From: Actinomycetes bacterium
GTDB taxonomy: Bacteria; Actinomycetota; Actinomycetes; Streptosporangiales; Streptosporangiaceae
Length of the DNA: 6,059 nucleotides
Assembly: GCA_023425615.1 (NCBI GenBank)
Contig: JAFACJ010001028.1
Location: 1 to 6,059 of the forward strand
Reading direction: 5' to 3'
Shown: positions 1-5,519 of the stretch, piece after piece
How the letters are laid out: each line of letters begins with the position of its first letter
How positions within the stretch are numbered: position 1 is the stretch's first letter
Notes under the pieces: generated by a model
Databases searched by the model: none
The model's input: the letters and a program-made list of their open reading frames with translations, nothing else
What the model was told of the DNA's origin: nothing
Made by a program: the position numbers and the translations under genes

Positions 1-14
1 GTTACAGGCGGCCT

Positions 15-45
15 CCGGCGCCCGTCCCGGAGACGGGGGCGCCGG
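15..45 (+). terminator. GC-rich hairpin, likely terminator of an upstream gene
   Basis: The left arm CCGGCGCCCGTC (15-26) pairs with the right arm 32-45 (GACGGGGGCGCCGG) across a 5-nt loop. All 12 left-arm bases pair, with a two-G bulge in the right arm. No U-tract follows, which is usual for actinobacterial hairpin terminators. It lies ahead of the first gene and would end transcription of a gene left of the window. It could instead be a leader structure if transcription of the first gene starts upstream of it. Confidence 0.5.
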
Positions 46-103
46 CGGAAGTTCCGAGAGAACGGTCACCGCGTTCTGGCACGACGGACGGCGGGGAGGG
101 GCA

Positions 104-109
104 TAGGGT
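104..109 (+). promoter_or_regulatory. -10-like hexamer placed for a leaderless transcript
   Basis: TAGGGT fits the actinobacterial -10 pattern TANNNT. Only six bases (ACGACG) separate it from the GTG at 116, so transcription would start at or next to the start codon. No clear -35 hexamer is visible at the usual distance. The competing reading is a Shine-Dalgarno start: GGAGG at 95-99 is 16 nt from the GTG, which is too far, and AGGG at 105-108 is only a weak match. Confidence 0.4.
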
Positions 110-115
110 ACGACG

Positions 116-1855
116 GTGGCTGAGAAGTGGGTGAAGACGACGGTCGAGGGGTTCGAGGCGTGGGCCGCCGAGAAGGAGGGCGCCGACCTGCACGGGGCGC
201 GGATCCTGGTGGAGCTGGCCGACCTGAACCGGACCGCTGAGCTGGACGGGAAACTGCTGCGGGAGATCCTGCTGGAGGACTTCCCCGAGAACGTGGTGGC
301 GGGTCCCGAGGACGCTCCCGCGGTGCTGGGCGCGGCCCGTGACCTGGTGAGCTTCCTCGCCGAGGGCGGGGAGCTGGACGAGGCGCGCGTCGGTGAGCTG
401 AGGGAGGTGCTCGACGCGGTCGGGCCCGAGTTCACCGCGGCGCTGGAGGCCGCCAAGGAAGGCGAGGGCAACGCCGCCGAGCTGTTCAGCCGGATGATGG
501 AGGCCGACGGGGTCGACCTGGAGAACGACGCGGCGGTCGAGGAGTGGGTGCGGGAGTTCGAGGCGCTCTCCGATGAGGAGAAGGTCGAGCGGGCCATGCG
601 GCAGTTCGCCGCCGACAACGTCGTGCCGCCCGTCCGGCTGGCGCCCCGCGAGGAGCTGGCCGCCGCGGCCCGCGCCTCGGCGCTGCTCACCGACGCGCTG
701 AAGCTCACCTCCTGGGCCGACGGACGCGCCCTGGAGGAGGGTCGGCTCGCCGAGGAGGACGCCAAGGCAGCCGCCGGCGCCCTGGGCCTGGCGCCCGCCG
801 AGGAAGGCGAGAACCCCGAGCTGGAGCGGCTCTGGGACGCCGTGGTGTACGCCGACCTGATCGCGGTGGACGGCGACAGGGCGCGTTCTGCCGAACTCCC
901 CGACACGGGCGCCGACGACACCGCGGCGCTGGCCCTGTGGGTGGCGCTGTTCGACGGCGTCGTCACCCGGGAGTTCGCCGAAGGCGAGGCGCTCAGCCCG
1001 CTGGAGGTCTGCCAGGGCGAGCTGCCCAGCGTGCTGCTGCACCTGTACGAGCACGGCGCGGCGGCGCCGCTCGGCGAGCTCGTCACCGGCCTGGTCGAGC
1101 ACGTGCAGGACACCTACGAGATCGCCGACGCCGGCATCCTGGCCCAGGGGCTGCCCCAGGCGCTGCGGATGGAGCTGGACGGCCTGGCCCGCTGGGGCGC
1201 GCTGACGGTGGACGGCGGCGCCGAGGTCTCCCTCACCCCGCTGGGCCTGTACGCCGTCCGCGAGCTGCTGCTGGCCGACGGCTACACCGCGCCCCTGATC
1301 GGCGACCTGGCCGAGGGCACCGCGGAGGACCTGGTCGGCGGGCTGGTGCACCACCGGGAGGACACCGCCGAGCAGGAGATCGCGCTGTGGCTGGCGGCAC
1401 GCTCCGCCCAGGACGCGGCGTCCGGCCTGCTGGGGCTGATGCGCGACGGCCGCCCGGCGCAGCGCAACATCGCCGCCGTCGTCCTGCAGCAGGTCGGCCA
1501 GGACGCCGAGCATGTGATCCGCGGCGCCCTGGACACCCCGCAGACCCGCCCGTACGCGGCGATCTGGCTGAACACCCACGGCGACGAGAAGACGACGCCG
1601 TCGGAGACCGACCTCCAGTGGATGTTCGTCGACACCGTCGCCGGCATGATCGAGGCGGTCGGCCCGCACGACGCGGTCCAGCTCTCCCTGGCCGAGGCCG
1701 AGGTCGACGCCGATCTGAACTCCCTCGTCGAGGACGTCTGGCGCCTGGACCACCCGCAGGTGGGCGAGGTCCTGGAGGCGATCGGCGACCACCACCACGA
1801 CAAGGACTTCGCCAAGCTGGCCCGCAAGTCCGCCTTCAAGGCCCGCTCCAGGTGA
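116..1855 (+). CDS. Uncharacterised acidic actinobacterial protein with HEAT-like C-terminus
   Basis: This 579-residue protein has no signal peptide or membrane segment, so it is probably cytoplasmic. It is strongly acidic until the last 20 or so residues, which turn basic (KLARKSAFKARSR). From memory, it resembles a broad group of unnamed actinobacterial proteins. Segments recalling that group are a helical region at 60-165 ending in EEWVREFEALSDEEK, the stretch PPVRLAPREELAAAARA (171-187), and a winged-helix-like block at 350-395 with LTPLGLYAVRELL (373-385). Residues 418-470 and 540-575 look like HEAT-type helical pairs, and DHHHDK lies at 558-563. I see no catalytic motif, so the function is unknown; a scaffold or binding role is a guess from the helical repeats. 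The GTG at 116 is chosen for its leaderless -10 spacing; GTG 131 is an in-frame alternative. A terminator separates the gene from def, so it is probably its own transcription unit. Confidence 0.85.
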   Translation: MAEKWVKTTVEGFEAWAAEKEGADLHGARILVELADLNRTAELDGKLLREILLEDFPENVVAGPEDAPAVLGAARDLVSFLAEGGELDEARVGELREVLDAVGPEFTAALEAAKEGEGNAAELFSRMMEADGVDLENDAAVEEWVREFEALSDEEKVERAMRQFAADNVVPPVRLAPREELAAAARASALLTDALKLTSWADGRALEEGRLAEEDAKAAAGALGLAPAEEGENPELERLWDAVVYADLIAVDGDRARSAELPDTGADDTAALALWVALFDGVVTREFAEGEALSPLEVCQGELPSVLLHLYEHGAAAPLGELVTGLVEHVQDTYEIADAGILAQGLPQALRMELDGLARWGALTVDGGAEVSLTPLGLYAVRELLLADGYTAPLIGDLAEGTAEDLVGGLVHHREDTAEQEIALWLAARSAQDAASGLLGLMRDGRPAQRNIAAVVLQQVGQDAEHVIRGALDTPQTRPYAAIWLNTHGDEKTTPSETDLQWMFVDTVAGMIEAVGPHDAVQLSLAEAEVDADLNSLVEDVWRLDHPQVGEVLEAIGDHHHDKDFAKLARKSAFKARSR

Positions 1856-1871
1856 TCCACCGCGGTCCCGA

Positions 1872-1899
1872 GCCCCCGGCCATGTCTGCGGTCGGGGGC
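1872..1899 (+). terminator. Hairpin terminator after the first gene
   Basis: GCCCCCGGCC (1872-1881) pairs with GGTCGGGGGC (1890-1899) over an 8-nt loop. This gives ten base pairs, one of them a G-U wobble, starting 17 nt after the stop codon. There is no U-tract. The position between two same-strand genes fits transcription termination before the def-fmt unit. Confidence 0.65.
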
Positions 1900-1941
1900 C
1901 CGTCCCGATGGGGAAGGGCCGAAAAGGGGGGAGAGCGCTCA

Positions 1942-1947
1942 TAGACT
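1942..1947 (+). promoter_or_regulatory. Candidate -10 element for def-fmt
   Basis: TAGACT matches TANNNT and lies 33 nt before the first possible def ATG, downstream of the terminator hairpin. It would give a leader of about 30 nt that contains the GAGGAG ribosome site. No TTGACN-like -35 stands at 16-19 nt upstream, so the call rests on one hexamer and its position. Confidence 0.3.
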
Positions 1948-1974
1948 GGGGGCGATCCGGAGAACCTTCAGCCT

Positions 1975-1980
1975 GAGGAG
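1975..1980 (+). promoter_or_regulatory. def ribosome binding site that decides the start
   Basis: GAGGAG is the only good Shine-Dalgarno match before def. It touches the ATG at 1981 with no spacer, which is too close for efficient initiation there. It lies 6 nt from the in-frame TTG at 1987, a normal distance. It therefore supports the TTG as the real start. Confidence 0.6.
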
Positions 1981-1986
1981 ATGGCT

Positions 1987-2532
1987 TTGGCGGTCAAGCC
2001 GATTCGTTTGTTCGGTGACCCGGTGCTGCGAACGCCGGCGGAGCCCGTCAAGGACTTCGACAAGGAGCTGCGGCAGCTGGTCAAGGACCTCACCGACACC
2101 ATGATCGACGCCCCGGGCGCCGGTCTCGCCGCGCCTCAGCTCGGCGTCGGGCTGCGGGTGTTCACGTACTACGTGGACGACAGGCTGGGGCATCTGGTGA
2201 ACCCGTCGCTGGACCTCAGCGAGGAGATGCAGGAGGGCGACGAGGGCTGCCTGTCCCTGCCGGGGCTGGCGTTCCCGACGCCGCGGTCCTACGGCGTCGT
2301 CGCCAAGGGCTTCAACATGCACGGCGAGCCGATCACGGTGGAGGGCACCGAGCTGCTGGCGCGGTGCGTCCAGCACGAGACCGACCACCTCGACGGCATC
2401 CTGTTCATCGACCGGATGGACCCCGAGCAGCGCAAGCTCGCGATGAAGGCGATCCGGGAGGCCGAGTGGTTCGGCGAGCCCGCGCCCGTGGTCAGGGACT
2501 CCCCGCACCGCACGTTCGGGCGGGCCATCTGA
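1987..2532 (+). CDS. def: Peptide deformylase
   Basis: Def is a cytosolic metalloenzyme that removes the N-formyl group from the starting methionine of new proteins. Counting from the TTG at 1987 (181 residues), all three family motifs are present: GAGLAAPQ (44-51), EGCLS (86-90) with the metal-binding Cys88, and QHETDH (129-134) with metal ligands His130 and His134 and catalytic Glu131. Length and order are normal for a bacterial deformylase. The TTG start gives [15 protein letters not shown] and the correct spacing to GAGGAG; an ATG at 1981 would add two residues but abuts that site. The stop codon is followed after one base by the fmt ATG, so the two genes are almost certainly co-transcribed and translationally coupled. 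Def undoes the modification that Fmt introduces, which explains the pairing. Confidence 0.97.
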   Translation: MAVKPIRLFGDPVLRTPAEPVKDFDKELRQLVKDLTDTMIDAPGAGLAAPQLGVGLRVFTYYVDDRLGHLVNPSLDLSEEMQEGDEGCLSLPGLAFPTPRSYGVVAKGFNMHGEPITVEGTELLARCVQHETDHLDGILFIDRMDPEQRKLAMKAIREAEWFGEPAPVVRDSPHRTFGRAI

Positions 2533-2533
2533 C

Positions 2534-3460
2534 ATGAGACTGGTCTTCGCCGGAACCCCCGAGGCGGCGGTGCCGCCGCTGGAGGCACTGCTGGACTCGG
2601 CGCACGAGGTGGTGGCCGTGGTCACCCGCCCGGACGCGCCGGCGGGCCGGGGCCGCAGGCTGGCGGCGAGCCCGGTCGCCGAGGTCGCGGCCGCCCGCGG
2701 TATCGAGGTGCTGAAGCCGGCCAAGGCGAGCGATCCGGAGTTCCTGGACCGCCTCGCGGAGCTGGCGCCCGACTGCTGCCCGGTCGTCGCCTACGGCGCG
2801 ATCCTGCGCAAGGCGGCGCTGGACGTCCCCCGGCTCGGCTGGGTCAACCTGCACTTCTCGCTGCTGCCGGCGTGGCGCGGCGCGGCGCCCGTCCAGCACG
2901 CCGTGCTCGCGGGCGACGAGATCACCGGCGCGATGACCTTCCTCATCGAGGAGGGCCTGGACACCGGCCCGGTCTTCGGCCACCTCACCGAGCCGATCCG
3001 CCCCGACGACACCAGCGGCGCGCTCCTGGAGCGCCTGTCCCACGCGGGCGCCCGCCTGCTGCGCGACACCATGGACGGCCTGGAGGCCGGTGCCCTGCGC
3101 GCCGTCCCCCAGCCGGAGGAGGGCGTCTCCTACGCGCCGAAGCTCACGCCCCAGGACGCCAGGGTCGACTGGAGCGCCCCGGCGATGCGGGTGGACCGGC
3201 TCTGCCGCGCCTGCACGCCGGCCCCCGGCCCCTGGACGACGTTCCGCGGCGACCGCGTGAAGCTGGGCCCGGTCCGGCCCGCCGCGGGCGGCGGCCCCCT
3301 GGCCCCCGGCGAGCTGAAGGTCGCCAAGTCCGAGGTCCTCGTCGGCACCGCCACCCACCCGGTGGCCCTGGGCGAGCTCCAGCCGCCCGGCAAGAAGCGC
3401 ATGAAGGCCGTCGACTGGGCCCGCGGCCTCCGCCTCACCCCGGAGGACCGCTTCCAGTGA
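2534..3460 (+). CDS. fmt: Methionyl-tRNA formyltransferase
   Basis: Fmt transfers a formyl group from 10-formyltetrahydrofolate to the methionine on initiator tRNA, preparing it for translation initiation in the cytosol. The 308-residue length is typical. The N-terminal Rossmann-type domain opens with [20 protein letters not shown]. The catalytic triad is visible as Asn105 and His107 in [19 protein letters not shown], and Asp143 in [10 protein letters not shown]. The loop [13 protein letters not shown] (31-43) matches the basic loop used for tRNA recognition. The C-terminal OB-like domain starts near 200 and contains the family pattern [17 protein letters not shown] (282-298). The ATG lies one base after the def stop, with only a weak GGGCGGG (2518-2524) as ribosome site, so coupling to def translation is likely. 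No key residue is missing. Confidence 0.97.
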   Translation: MRLVFAGTPEAAVPPLEALLDSAHEVVAVVTRPDAPAGRGRRLAASPVAEVAAARGIEVLKPAKASDPEFLDRLAELAPDCCPVVAYGAILRKAALDVPRLGWVNLHFSLLPAWRGAAPVQHAVLAGDEITGAMTFLIEEGLDTGPVFGHLTEPIRPDDTSGALLERLSHAGARLLRDTMDGLEAGALRAVPQPEEGVSYAPKLTPQDARVDWSAPAMRVDRLCRACTPAPGPWTTFRGDRVKLGPVRPAAGGGPLAPGELKVAKSEVLVGTATHPVALGELQPPGKKRMKAVDWARGLRLTPEDRFQ

Positions 3461-3545
3461 CCCCGGCTCTCTCCCACCGCCCGGCCCCCGCCGAGCCGCC
3501 CCCCTCACCCCCGCGCGCCCTTCTCGCCACGCACGGGCCGCGAAG

Positions 3546-3639
3546 CCTTGACACGGGTCGCGTCGCTTTTCCTCTGCGGTCGGCTTCCGCTTGGCGGGCC
3601 TCTGGTGTGCCGTTCGTGGGTCGTCTTTTCGCGGTGCGG
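3546..3639 (+). repeat. Imperfect tandem repeat, copy A
   Basis: Copy A begins with CTTGACACGGGTCGCGTCGC and ends in a T-rich tract near CGTCTTTTCGCGG. It aligns with copy B in a head block (3547-3571) and a core block (3592-3623). The core reads GGGCCTCTGGTGTGCCGTTCG and matches copy B at 26 of 32 positions, with five of the six differences being C/T exchanges. Positions 3554-3639 have no A at all. Copy A carries about 8 bases around 3580-3591 that copy B lacks. I do not recognise the family. Confidence 0.6.
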
Positions 3640-3641
3640 AG

Positions 3642-3723
3642 TCTTGACGCGTGGCGCGTTGCTCTTTCCCATCGCCGGTGGGCCTCCGGTGTGTCGTTCG
3701 CGGGGCGCCTTCTTTCCGCGGGG
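3642..3723 (+). repeat. Imperfect tandem repeat, copy B
   Basis: Copy B begins with CTTGACGCGTGGCGCGTTGC, 96 bases after the same point in copy A. Its core at 3676-3707 reads GGTGGGCCTCCGGTGTGTCG and onward, and its T-rich end is CCTTCTTTCCGCGG. Block order is the same as in copy A and no insertion-sequence feature is present. The unit could be a duplicated intergenic element or a structured RNA segment; the sequence alone does not decide. Confidence 0.6.
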
Positions 3724-3803
3724 TGGGTGGACGGCGGGCGTCCGGTGAGGCTGTTGCCGTCGCGGGGGTGTGGATCGGTGGTCGGTGTGGCGGTTCCGGT
3801 GGG

Positions 3804-3808
3804 GGAGG
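3804..3808 (+). promoter_or_regulatory. rsmB ribosome binding site
   Basis: GGAGG inside a GGGGGAGGGG run sits 6 nt before the ATG at 3815. It fixes that ATG as the start in preference to the in-frame ATG at 3770, which has no comparable site and would add 15 residues unlike the family. Confidence 0.8.
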
Positions 3809-3814
3809 GGTTCG

Positions 3815-5233
3815 ATGCCTGAGCAGCGGAGGCGTAGCGCGCACCGGAATCGTGCGCATGACAACCGGAGGCCGGGGCGGCAGGCGCAGCGGCGGGCGCC
3901 CGGGGACGCGGTGCGGCGGGCGGCCTATGACGTGCTGCGGGCGGTGGACACGCGTGACGCGTACGCCAATCTGCTGCTTCCGCGGGTCCTGCGGGAGCGC
4001 GGGCTGTCGGGGCGTGACGCGGCGCTGGCCACCGAGCTGACGTACGGGACGCTGCGGGGACTGGGGACGTACGACGCGATCCTCGACCTGTGCAGCGACC
4101 GTCCGGTGGCGCAGATCGACGCGCCGCTGCGCGACCTGCTGCGGCTGGGCACCCACCAGCTGCTGCGCACCCGGATCCCGGCGCACGCTGCCGTCTCCAC
4201 GACCGTGGACCTGGTGCGGTCGGTGGCGGGGCCGGGGCAGGCGCGGTTCGCCAACGCGGTGCTGCGCCGGGTGACCACCCGCGACCTGCCGGGCTGGCTG
4301 GTCGTCGCCGCGCCCGAGGACGAACTGGGACGGCTGTCGGTCACCTACAGCCACCCCAAATGGGTGGTCTCGGCGCTGCGCGACGCCGTCGGCGCGGAAG
4401 AGATCGAGGACCTCCTCGCCGCCGACAACGAGCGGCCCGGGATCACCCTGGTGGCGCGCCCCGGCCGGACGACGCCCGAGGAGCTGTACGAGCTGGGCGC
4501 GGGCCCGGCCGACTACTCGCCGTACGCCGCCTACCTGCCCGAAGGCGACCCGGGTGAGCTCGCGCCGGTACGCGACGGCCGCGCGGGCGTCCAGGACGAG
4601 GGCAGCCAGCTCGTGGCGCTGGCCCTGGCCGCGGCGCCGCTCGAGGGCGAGGACGGCCGCTGGCTCGACCTGTGCGCCGGGCCCGGGGGCAAGGCGGCGC
4701 TGCTGTCGGCGCTGTCGGTGCAGCGCGGCGCGCACCTGGTGGCGTGCGACGTCCAGCCGCACCGCGCCGAACTGGTACGCCGTGTCGTCTCCCCCGACAC
4801 CGAGGTGCTGGTCGCCGACGGCACCCGCCCGCCCTGGCAGCCCGGGAGCTTCGACCGCGTGCTGGTGGACGTCCCCTGCACCGGTCTCGGCGCGCTGCGC
4901 CGCCGCCCGGAGGCACGCTGGCGCCGCACCCCGCAGACCGTCGCCGAACTCGGCCCCCTCCAGCGCGACCTGCTGCGCACCGCCTTGGACTCCGTCCGCC
5001 CCGGCGGCGTCGTCGCCTACGTCACCTGCTCCCCGCATCTCGCCGAGACCAGGGTCGTCGTCGACGACGTCCTGCGCACCCGCCAGGACGTCCAGCGCCT
5101 GGACGCCGTCGAGATCCTCACCGGGGTGGCACCCCGCCTGTCGGACCTGGGCCCCGGCCCCCACGCCCAGTTCTGGCCGCACCGCCACGGCACCGACGCC
5201 ATGTTCCTGTCCCTCCTCCGCCGCACCTCCTGA
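3815..5233 (+). CDS. rsmB: 16S rRNA (cytosine-967-C5)-methyltransferase RsmB
   Basis: RsmB (Sun/Fmu) transfers a methyl group from S-adenosylmethionine to C5 of cytosine 967 (E. coli numbering) of 16S rRNA. The protein has 472 residues. Residues 1-30 are an Arg-rich tail. Residues 31-165 form a NusB-like helical RNA-binding domain (AAYDVLRAVD, LTYGTLRGLGTYD, FANAVLRRV). The Rossmann methyltransferase domain follows: SAM motif LDLCAGPGGK (284-293), acidic Asp312 and Asp335, the family signature FDRVLVDVPCTG (346-357) with Cys355, and YVTCS (402-406) with Cys405. By family knowledge Cys405 attacks the base and Cys355 releases the product. The ending QFWPHRHGTDAMF is standard. It lies downstream of def-fmt, as in many bacteria, but 354 bp away, so it may have its own promoter. 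The 5' third uses G-ending codons and the 3' third C-ending ones. Confidence 0.97.
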   Translation: MPEQRRRSAHRNRAHDNRRPGRQAQRRAPGDAVRRAAYDVLRAVDTRDAYANLLLPRVLRERGLSGRDAALATELTYGTLRGLGTYDAILDLCSDRPVAQIDAPLRDLLRLGTHQLLRTRIPAHAAVSTTVDLVRSVAGPGQARFANAVLRRVTTRDLPGWLVVAAPEDELGRLSVTYSHPKWVVSALRDAVGAEEIEDLLAADNERPGITLVARPGRTTPEELYELGAGPADYSPYAAYLPEGDPGELAPVRDGRAGVQDEGSQLVALALAAAPLEGEDGRWLDLCAGPGGKAALLSALSVQRGAHLVACDVQPHRAELVRRVVSPDTEVLVADGTRPPWQPGSFDRVLVDVPCTGLGALRRRPEARWRRTPQTVAELGPLQRDLLRTALDSVRPGGVVAYVTCSPHLAETRVVVDDVLRTRQDVQRLDAVEILTGVAPRLSDLGPGPHAQFWPHRHGTDAMFLSLLRRTS

Positions 5234-5351
5234 CCCGCCCACCCCGACCTCAGCCGTCCCGGCCGCTGGCCTCTGGCCTTCGGTGTTCTCGGCGTTCGCC
5301 GTCCTGGCACTCGGGGTCCACGTGGCTTGTCGGCTTCGTCTGCGGATCGTT

Positions 5352-5403
5352 CGGTGCGCGTCAGCGCGCGTTTCGGCCACGGCGGTGCGCGTCAGCGTGC
5401 GTT
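5352..5403 (+). repeat. Pair of 21-nt direct repeats
   Basis: The copies at 5352-5372 and 5383-5403 share CGGTGCGCGTCAGCG and continue to GTT with one C/T difference, so 20 of 21 bases match. They start 31 bases apart, roughly three helical turns, and lie 117-168 nt before the PAP2 ATG. They could be binding sites for a regulator or a short duplication; nothing else in the window repeats the motif. Confidence 0.6.
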
Positions 5404-5410
5404 GGTCGGC

Positions 5411-5444
5411 GGTCGATCGGATCGGGTCTTCAAGCCCTTCGACC
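5411..5444. other. Possible stem-loop upstream of PAP2 gene
   Basis: GGTCGA (5411-5416) pairs with TCGACC (5439-5444), and inside it GGGT (5424-5427) pairs with GCCC (5434-5437), leaving a lopsided internal bulge of seven and one bases. It could be a weak terminator of rsmB or a leader structure. Stems this short arise easily by chance in GC-rich DNA. Confidence 0.2.
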
Positions 5445-5519
5445 TGGGGACATGTGCGTTCAGCCGTCGGTCTGTGGATGACGGGCGGGGGCGGTCGGTG
5501 GGGGTGGGATCATCGGGTG

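Larger units (their letters stand above)
3461..3814 (+). other. Intergenic gap fmt-rsmB, skewed and repeat-bearing
   Basis: These 354 bases hold no credible gene. The first 60 or so are C-rich, including a weak 6-bp stem CGGCTC/GAGCCG (3464-3469 with 3493-3498). The middle (3554-3730) contains an imperfect tandem repeat and, by hand count, about 3 A against 52 T on the + strand. The last 90 are G-rich and end in the rsmB ribosome site. TTGACA (3548-3553) and TTGACG (3644-3649) resemble -35 boxes, but no TANNNT follows at the right distance. The gap suggests rsmB is transcribed partly or wholly on its own. Reading frames open here in several phases because stop codons need A on the + strand or T on the - strand, and both are scarce. 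Confidence 0.7.
5234..5519 (+). other. Intergenic gap rsmB-PAP2
   Basis: No credible gene is seen in these 286 bases. Composition moves from C-rich just after rsmB, through a T/G-rich and A-poor middle (about 6 A against 39 T in 5253-5415 by hand count), to G-rich before the PAP2 gene. It holds a 21-nt direct repeat and a possible hairpin. There is no clear terminator after rsmB; GGCCTCTGGCC (near 5269) can form only a 4-bp stem. No convincing promoter is visible. Confidence 0.6.

Noticed and set aside
2..1942. Long - strand reading frame (646 codons) opposite the 116-1855 gene
   Set aside because: It mirrors the whole + strand gene, is rich in Gln, Leu, Val, His and Arg as antisense frames of GC-rich genes are, and has no recognisable motif.
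3548..3649. TTGACA and TTGACG as -35 promoter boxes for rsmB
   Set aside because: No TANNNT-like -10 lies 16-19 bases downstream of either, and both are parts of the repeated unit.
3546..3723. CRISPR array or insertion sequence in the fmt-rsmB gap
   Set aside because: Only two degenerate copies, no regular spacers, no terminal inverted repeats and no transposase.
3719..3810. G-rich run as a G-quadruplex
   Set aside because: There are not four runs of three or more G within normal loop lengths.
2872..3822. + strand frame running out of fmt through the gap to the rsmB start
   Set aside because: It is an Arg/Pro/Ala-rich out-of-frame shadow of fmt extended through the A-poor gap, where stop codons are rare.
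3505..3864. 119-codon - strand frame with a repeated peptide ERHT(R/G)GPP
   Set aside because: The peptide repeat is only the DNA tandem repeat read in one frame, and the frame runs into the rsmB start. Three of the core differences are synonymous in this frame, but that is too few to argue for selection, and I saw no ribosome site.
2492..5380. Very long - strand reading frame (962 codons) opposite fmt and rsmB
   Set aside because: It covers two well-identified + strand genes and the gap between them. It stays open because the - strand has very few T, so stop codons are scarce. Its composition is Arg/Ala/Pro/Gln rich with no domain.
5411..5444. tRNA-like stem-loop
   Set aside because: No cloverleaf, acceptor stem or T-loop consensus can be built around it.
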